Source: Carposina sasakii (lineage: Eukaryota; Arthropoda; Insecta; Lepidoptera; Carposinidae). Taken from it: 64,000 nucleotides of DNA. Location: positions 8,990,001-9,054,000 of the forward strand of contig CP053160.1 of NCBI GenBank assembly GCA_014607495.2, read 5' to 3'. How positions within the stretch are numbered: position 1 is the stretch's first letter; every line of letters begins with the position of its first letter. Below the pieces are notes generated by a model. It was not told where the DNA came from, ran no database searches, and worked only from the letters and a program-made list of their open reading frames with translations. The position numbers and the translations under genes are program-made. Of this stretch, positions 58,585-64,000 are shown piece by piece.

Positions 58585-59591
58585 TTTTTAGGGTTCCGTA
58601 CCTCAAAAGGAAAAAACGGAACCCTTATAGGATCACTTTGTTGTCCGTCTGTCCGTCCGTCCGTCCGTCTGTCAAGACCCTTTTTCTCAGGAACGCGTGG
58701 AGGTATGAAGCTGAAATTTATATCAATTACTCAGGTCTACTGTCCCTTGAAGCTGTGTAAGCCAACGCAATTAGCCGTTTATGCCGCAAATTTTCGACAC
58801 TTGCAAGGGAATCAAAACCTACATGAACTCAGAATCTTGAAATTTGGTACGAAGCAACGTCTTATAGCATAGATAAAGGAAAAATTACGAAAACCATAAA
58901 TTTTTAGTTACATCACATAATATATATTTTTTTAATAATTTTAAACTTACTACCCATTTCCTCATAAACGCGTAGAGGTATTAAATTGAAATTCATACCA
59001 AATACTCAGGTCTATAATACCTTTAAGCTGTAGCAAAATCAAACTTCTATGTCAACGCAATCAAAAGAAACAGCAATTTAAGCTGCATATTTTGAAACTC
59101 GCAAGTACTCGCAAGGGAATCAAAACCTAAAGGGTACTTCCAGTCGACCTAGAATCTTGAAATTTGGCATGAAGCAACGTTTTATAGCACACATAAAGGA
59201 AAAATTCCGAAAACCTTAAATTTTTAGTTACATTACAAAATATATATTTTTTAATAAATATAAACTTATTACTTTTTTCCTCATGAACGCGTAGAGCTAT
59301 CAAGTTGAAATTCATATCAAATACTTAGATCTAATTGCCTTTAAGCCGTGAAAAAAAAAAATCAGTTATATTATAGATAAATGATATGTGTTAATATAAA
59401 ATAAAGGATTACTTAAACGATAAAGAGATCTTTGTCTTAAATTTATGCTCCTCCATCTTTCCCCATTGTAAATGAAATTTTGCAATAAAAATACCAAGTT
59501 ATGACTCTCGTAATGAACGAACTTTGTAAACCTTGCAGGTTTGTACGGAACCCTCGGTGCGCGAGTCCGACTCGCACTTGGCCGGTTTTTT
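58585..59591. mobile_element. Family J TIR element with internal tandem units, about 1 kb
   Basis: Ends TTTTTAGGGTTCCGTACC and GTACGGAACCC...CTTGGCCGGTTTTT, a widespread arthropod repeat. A unit starting AACGCGTGGAGGTAT recurs at 58692, 58967 and 59286, and GAATCTTGAAATTTGG recurs at 58831 and 59151. (CCGT)n run near 58640. Confidence 0.85.
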
Positions 59592-59612
59592 TATTGATTT
59601 AAATGTGGTGTA

Positions 59613-59942
59613 ACGGTGGTGTTTGTGATAGCCAGGCAAATACTGAGATACTGAACAAGTACCATTGTTTTAAGTTATACGACAGTGTTATTATTACTCG
59701 CAGGAAATTAATTTTTGAAAGCAACTTTTTTTTTTTGAAAATCATCCAAACATTAAAATTTTATTTTGAAGCCATTATTTAAGGCCTACTTAAACTAACC
59801 ATACTATTTTTTTCTTGAAAAATCTTGAAGAAACGTCGGAAAATTTTAGAATTTTCCTGTGAAAATTTTCACTGGTTTTCATCTCAGAATCATGGTCTGA
59901 AGTCACCATATCAATATTTGCCTGGCTGTCACAAACATCCTG
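59613..59942. mobile_element. Family E TIR element, internally deleted
   Basis: Degraded left end (GGTGGTGTTTGTGATAGCC), intact right end GGCTGTCACAAACATCCTG, TA at right; about 130 bp shorter than the others. It abuts family J. Confidence 0.82.
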
Positions 59943-60758
59943 TATAGATAGATACATTGTAATTGACACTAGATTTGTTTTAATAAACGTATTTTCACGT
60001 TTACTCTTTAAATTCAATTACAGTGGAAAGTAATAACAGTAAACAAACGAGCTGAGCAGACAAATTCAATTAAGTACGTACAAATATTGACTCGTCGGGC
60101 GGTAGTTGAATTTTTCGTAAGTGCACGACGATAAGGCTTCCCACGTACTATTACGTCAGTCGCTAGGCAAAGCAGGATCGCTGAAAACAATTGTATAATG
60201 AATGTCATAGAGACATTGCATAGATAGTTAGTTTGGTTAAATATGGAACTTCATAGGTTGTTTTTTTTTTGTGGGATTACATAAGACTCTTTCTTTTTAC
60301 AGTTTTTACCCTTTTGCGCGACGCAAAGGAGTGGTATTGTGTTTAACAGCCTATGTATGTATGTATGTTCCTTTGAAGCACTACACAGACCAAACGCCTC
60401 AACCGATTTTTATGATTCATACGTCAATCGATTCCTCTTAGTTCGGCGAGTGTCACTAAAGACATGACGTTGGTGAAATTCCAATATAGCGACTACTGGA
60501 CGCCATTTTGTGAAAATGAAAAAAATTTAAGTCGACAAATTATATTGAGTGGGGTAGTTATCGTGGAATAGGTATTTAAAAATCATTTTTAGGTTTGTCT
60601 CAACATTTTTCGATTCGACTAACCGTTTAGGATCTATATCGATTGAAAGTTGTGTAACAACCATTCTCACATATAAGTTTTTAGACAGCAACAAGACAAA
60701 AACTTTTTGCTGCCGAGCATGTTTCTTGAAGCGTACCTATTAGTAGCTAACATAATTT

Positions 60759-60931
60759 AAAAAATCCAAAAACCCGACTGCTTAAAAAAGAACCAAATAA
60801 GTAATTAGACCACCGGACATCTAAGACTTAGATTCTAAGTGCTTGTTTTTTTCTTTTTCTTTTCAGTTTTTGTTTATTATGTACATTGCTTATTTGGTTC
60901 TTTTTTAAGCAGTCGAGTTTTTAGATTTTTT
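60759..60931. mobile_element. Inverted-repeat MITE, about 173 bp
   Basis: Arms 60759-60806 and 60887-60931: AACCCGACTGCTTAAAAAAG and GAACCAAATAAG with their inverses. Core is CT-rich. Confidence 0.85.
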
Positions 60932-60934
60932 AAT

Positions 60935-60976
60935 TTCTGTAGTCCTCGAGAACCAAGTCGCGGGCATCCACTAGTC
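60935..60976 (-). repeat. Family A repeat end
   Basis: CTGTAGTCCTCGAGAACC, TCGCGGGCATCCACTAG: the 5' end of family A, mutated, directly next to the preceding MITE. Confidence 0.6.
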
Positions 60977-61181
60977 CTAAAATAGGTGTATCATTGTACT
61001 TACATAAGCGAGTGTTGGAATAATAAATTCTCCTTTACCCTGCAATAAGTACAACACTAGTTTATGAGGAACAACGCTAGTTCTATTGTCAAATTGATTT
61101 TGTCTCTCTGTAAATCCATGATAAACTACACAATACAAGATTGAAATTACAAAAAGCTATGCTCAAAGAGTTTTCTCTTTT

Positions 61182-61335
61182 TTAACCGACTTCAATAAAA
61201 GGAGGAGGTTCTCAATTCGTCTGTATGTATAATATTTTTTTTACGTCAGTGTTTGTACAAATGTTTAGTACTTTTATGTACCTTGTTACTTCAAATGATA
61301 AAGACTTCATCTAACATTTTAATTGGACATGGTAT
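61182..61335. repeat. Dispersed repeat (CCGACTTCAATAAAAGGAGG type)
   Basis: AACCGACTTCAATAAAAGG and GGTTCTCAATTCGTCTGTAT are a widespread lepidopteran repeat start; only part is present. Confidence 0.55.
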
Positions 61336-61339
61336 CCGT

Positions 61340-62970
61340 CCATATCATCTCATCCATAGTTTTCGCATCGAATCTGGATTATAATTACAAGCCTAACAAC
61401 CACTCTTCCAACGATCGTCGTAACCATTGATAACATAATATAGTAGATATGTTAAGTGCTATCGCGCTCCTAGCACAGAGTAAACACTTTTAGCTAAGTG
61501 AACCTAGTAGTGGTGCTAAAAGCTTGGGTTCTATTCTATTTTTAACCCCCAATGTAAACAGAGGTCTATATCAGTAGGTGGAATGGGTGAACGGGTTTCA
61601 ACGCGGCCTTTTTTATTAATCTCGCTTTTTGTGCCGGTTTTCATTTTTATTTTAATCAACATAATTGCTATTGTGCAATTTATGTGAGCACATAGCTATA
61701 AACATATATCTATATCATATATGAAGGAAAATTTCACATATTGGCATCGAAAAGAGGGCGTGGTTTTGTATGACGGCAAGACTATCTTAGAAAACCAATG
61801 CTTAACTGTGGAAAAAGAATAAAATAGCTTTCTATTATATGCGCCGAAGACGTTGGATAAAAGCGCTTTGTAGAGTTGAAGCCTACCGCCGCATAATATC
61901 ACTTACACTGCAAGAAGAGTTGGCGCCATGTAGCCGGTCATGAAAAAACATGTGCCAAATTTTGTTATTGGGTGAGAGTAGAATCATTTTACTGGAAGTA
62001 GACTAAATATTACCATAATGGAGATAAACAACCTCATCCCGAGCTTTTCTTGTCCATAACGATAACGCTCATGACGTCTTGTAACGACGCGCCCAGATTG
62101 GATGATGTCATTCCGACTCGTCCTTGATTGGTCGATAAAATTTTAATCTGCAACCTAATTGGTCGTTGTTTGCTGTGCGTCATATGTTTTCCGTTATAAA
62201 TGTAGGTACGATTGGAATATCAGATGAGGTTTTTTATTTGTTTTTATTTATTTTTTTGGTGCCAGATTTTTTGTGCGATATGAGATTGGTCCTATATGTT
62301 ATTGATTTATTTCAGATATATGTAAAAACCTAACAGTAGTAAATAATTTACTTATGGTAAAGGATTCAAACCCAAGGGCCACTAGTGGTATATCCAATAG
62401 GTGGATATTATAGTAAAACAGAAAAATTGAGGTAAATAAAACTTCACCGTCGCATGGCTATAAAATTTAAGTTTTCCATTAAAAACTATTATTCTTCAAG
62501 ATAACTGCTATTAAAACATTGTCCGGGGATTTTCATCTTCGATAGTTATAAAACGTTTACGTCTTTTAACGTTTCTGGAATGTACCTAATATTGCTTTAT
62601 TGGCATTTAAACTTAGTACATTCCTATGCGTATATGTAACGTCAGTATCAGCATTTATATTTTTTATACTTCCACTTGTAGTAAATTCATAAATATGATT
62701 ATATAGGTAAGATTTAGGTAAATTGAGACAAAAACTCATGGCAGCTCTTTCTGTTTTGTGTGAAAAAGATGAAAACGATATAATGTACTCTTTAGTAGAT
62801 TAAGCACTTAGTTTAGTAGGGTTAAGAAGCCAGCTATTTTTCTGTGTAGGTATGTCAAAAAAAGCAAGACAGCAAACATAATGTGCTAACTCTCAATTTA
62901 ACTTCAATCTAGATCATTTGCTGCAAGCGGACTTAAACATTTAGCTTAATTTAAAGCTGCAACAACTAGA
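61340..62970. other. No gene seen
   Basis: AT-rich. A block at 62030-62235 bounded by AACCTCATC and GATGAGGTT, and richer in GC with a TGACGTC-like site, may be a short TIR element. Confidence 0.4.
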
Positions 62971-62976
62971 AATATA

Positions 62977-63349
62977 CAGAATGATTCTTGGTCGTCATCT
63001 TTCCCGAAAACTACAAAATGTCCTCATCATCACGATATTTTTTCTTCATGGAAGCATACCTGGGAAGTGTCTAGTTCCCAAGATATTAGGGTCCAAAGTT
63101 GAATAAATAGACTGCGTTTTTCTGCATAAATGCACAAAGACGCATGTAACAAGATTTTTTTTACGATAAATAATTAATATCTGTCTATGAAAAAACTAGC
63201 ATAAACACTAGACACTTTAAATTTCGCCCGATCAAGTAATAAAAAAAAAAATTTACATCGTTTCCCAGCATTTTTTTGGCATAAACTTACTTTATTTGAT
63301 GTTTAGAGTATGTACCCTTCGTTAAGGGTGGCAACAAAAAAACACCCTG
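62977..63349. mobile_element. Family D TIR element (373 bp)
   Basis: CAGAATGATTCTTGGTCG to GGCAACAAAAAAACACCCTG, TA-flanked. Confidence 0.9.
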
Positions 63350-63354
63350 TATAT

Positions 63355-64000
63355 ATTTATAATTATTGGATGCTACAAATTTCCAGTTACCACCACTATC
63401 TTCTTAACTAAATGTGTCATTAAAATCTTCCATGCTAACAATAACTTACCATATAATACTAATACCTCCGTGGAGCTGATTGACTCACTTAACCAACGAT
63501 AAATCGATGTCAACAGATAAATTTTGTCCTTACATAGTTATCGAGCAATGCAGGTAGGTATATAGCAATAGCTTTACACAGTATGAAATAGCTGTACCTA
63601 CTTTTGACCGTATCGCATAAAGTTTGTCCCATATTCAGTCATACGGGCAGACAATCGCCATTTTATTCAGAAGAGGAACTTTACCCACCAAATATTGGTA
63701 TAGTTACCAAAAATGCAGCCAAATTCTGAAGTCTAGTGACTAAAATTACAGTTTTCGTTAATTCGCTCAAGTAAAGTCGCATCTCAAGAACATATGACAT
63801 AAAATTCTTATGCCGCGAATCGTCGCGCGTTGTCAATCTGATTCGAACACGAATTCCACGCACGACTCTACCTAATTGGACACAGTAATGAAATTTTGCC
63901 AATTAATTACAAGAGACGTTTTTGCGACGCAATAAAATGTTCGATACCTCTCGAGCCTAGGTTTTGGCCGGGGTAGGATTGTAGCCTTCGTTTTCAGCTC
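63355..64000. other. No gene seen
   Basis: No coding signal or recognised repeat to the end of the window. Confidence 0.5.

Noticed and set aside
1..64000. CRISPR arrays, prokaryotic operons, viral genes
   Set aside because: None present; the gene structure is eukaryotic throughout and all short repeats are explained by mobile elements or microsatellites.

Overview
The window looks like nuclear DNA of a moth or butterfly. It is AT-rich, has short intron-split genes, and is packed with dispersed repeats of lepidopteran type: the CTAGTGGACGCCCGCGACTCCGTCCGCG repeat family, short TA-flanked inverted-repeat elements, tRNA-headed SINEs and tails of non-LTR retrotransposons. There is no bacterial, viral or organellar gene, no CRISPR array and no convincing functional tRNA or rRNA gene.

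Four protein genes can be supported. (1) 9574-17562, minus: a DEG/ENaC (pickpocket-type) sodium channel subunit in nine exons whose reading phases all agree; one of them (13740-13867) is a short cysteine-bearing exon without a long ORF. The extreme cytoplasmic N-terminus was not found. (2) 20210-21884, minus: a two-exon yellow/MRJP-family secreted protein of 455 residues with a hydrophobic C-terminal tail. (3) 41493-45922, plus: PIG-X, the small subunit of GPI mannosyltransferase I, in five exons (256 residues). (4) 48411-52000, plus: one very large coding exon (about 1195 codons) of an unrecognised, probably nuclear regulatory protein with CtBP-binding-like motifs. It has no in-frame ATG near its start and ends in a GTAAGT donor, so it is an internal exon of a longer gene.

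Most of the rest is mobile-element debris, and this is where the window is richest. Three sequence-unrelated families (about 260, 370 and 465 bp) are all flanked by TA and all end in CAGG(A/G)TG, suggesting mobilisation by related Tc1/mariner-like enzymes. Two 8-bp-target-site (hAT-like) miniature families are present. Two SINE-like families (B and C) carry 3' tails that match the coding end of LINE fragments lying in the same window, which is how a SINE borrows a LINE's machinery. Nested insertions give exact element boundaries and a relative order of insertion: B into A, F into A (twice), H into E, C into E, D into C, M/N into D.

Layout: 1-9460 repeats only; 9464-17562 channel gene with repeat-filled introns; 17563-20200 repeats and featureless DNA; 20210-21893 yellow gene; 21900-40600 repeats, LINE fragments, long featureless stretches; 40635-46080 PIGX; 46100-48410 repeats and the approach to the large exon; 48411-52006 large exon; 52007-64000 repeats. 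The four genes belong to different pathways and no operon-like link exists. The one thematic link, a possibly GPI-anchored yellow protein near a GPI-synthesis gene, is probably chance.
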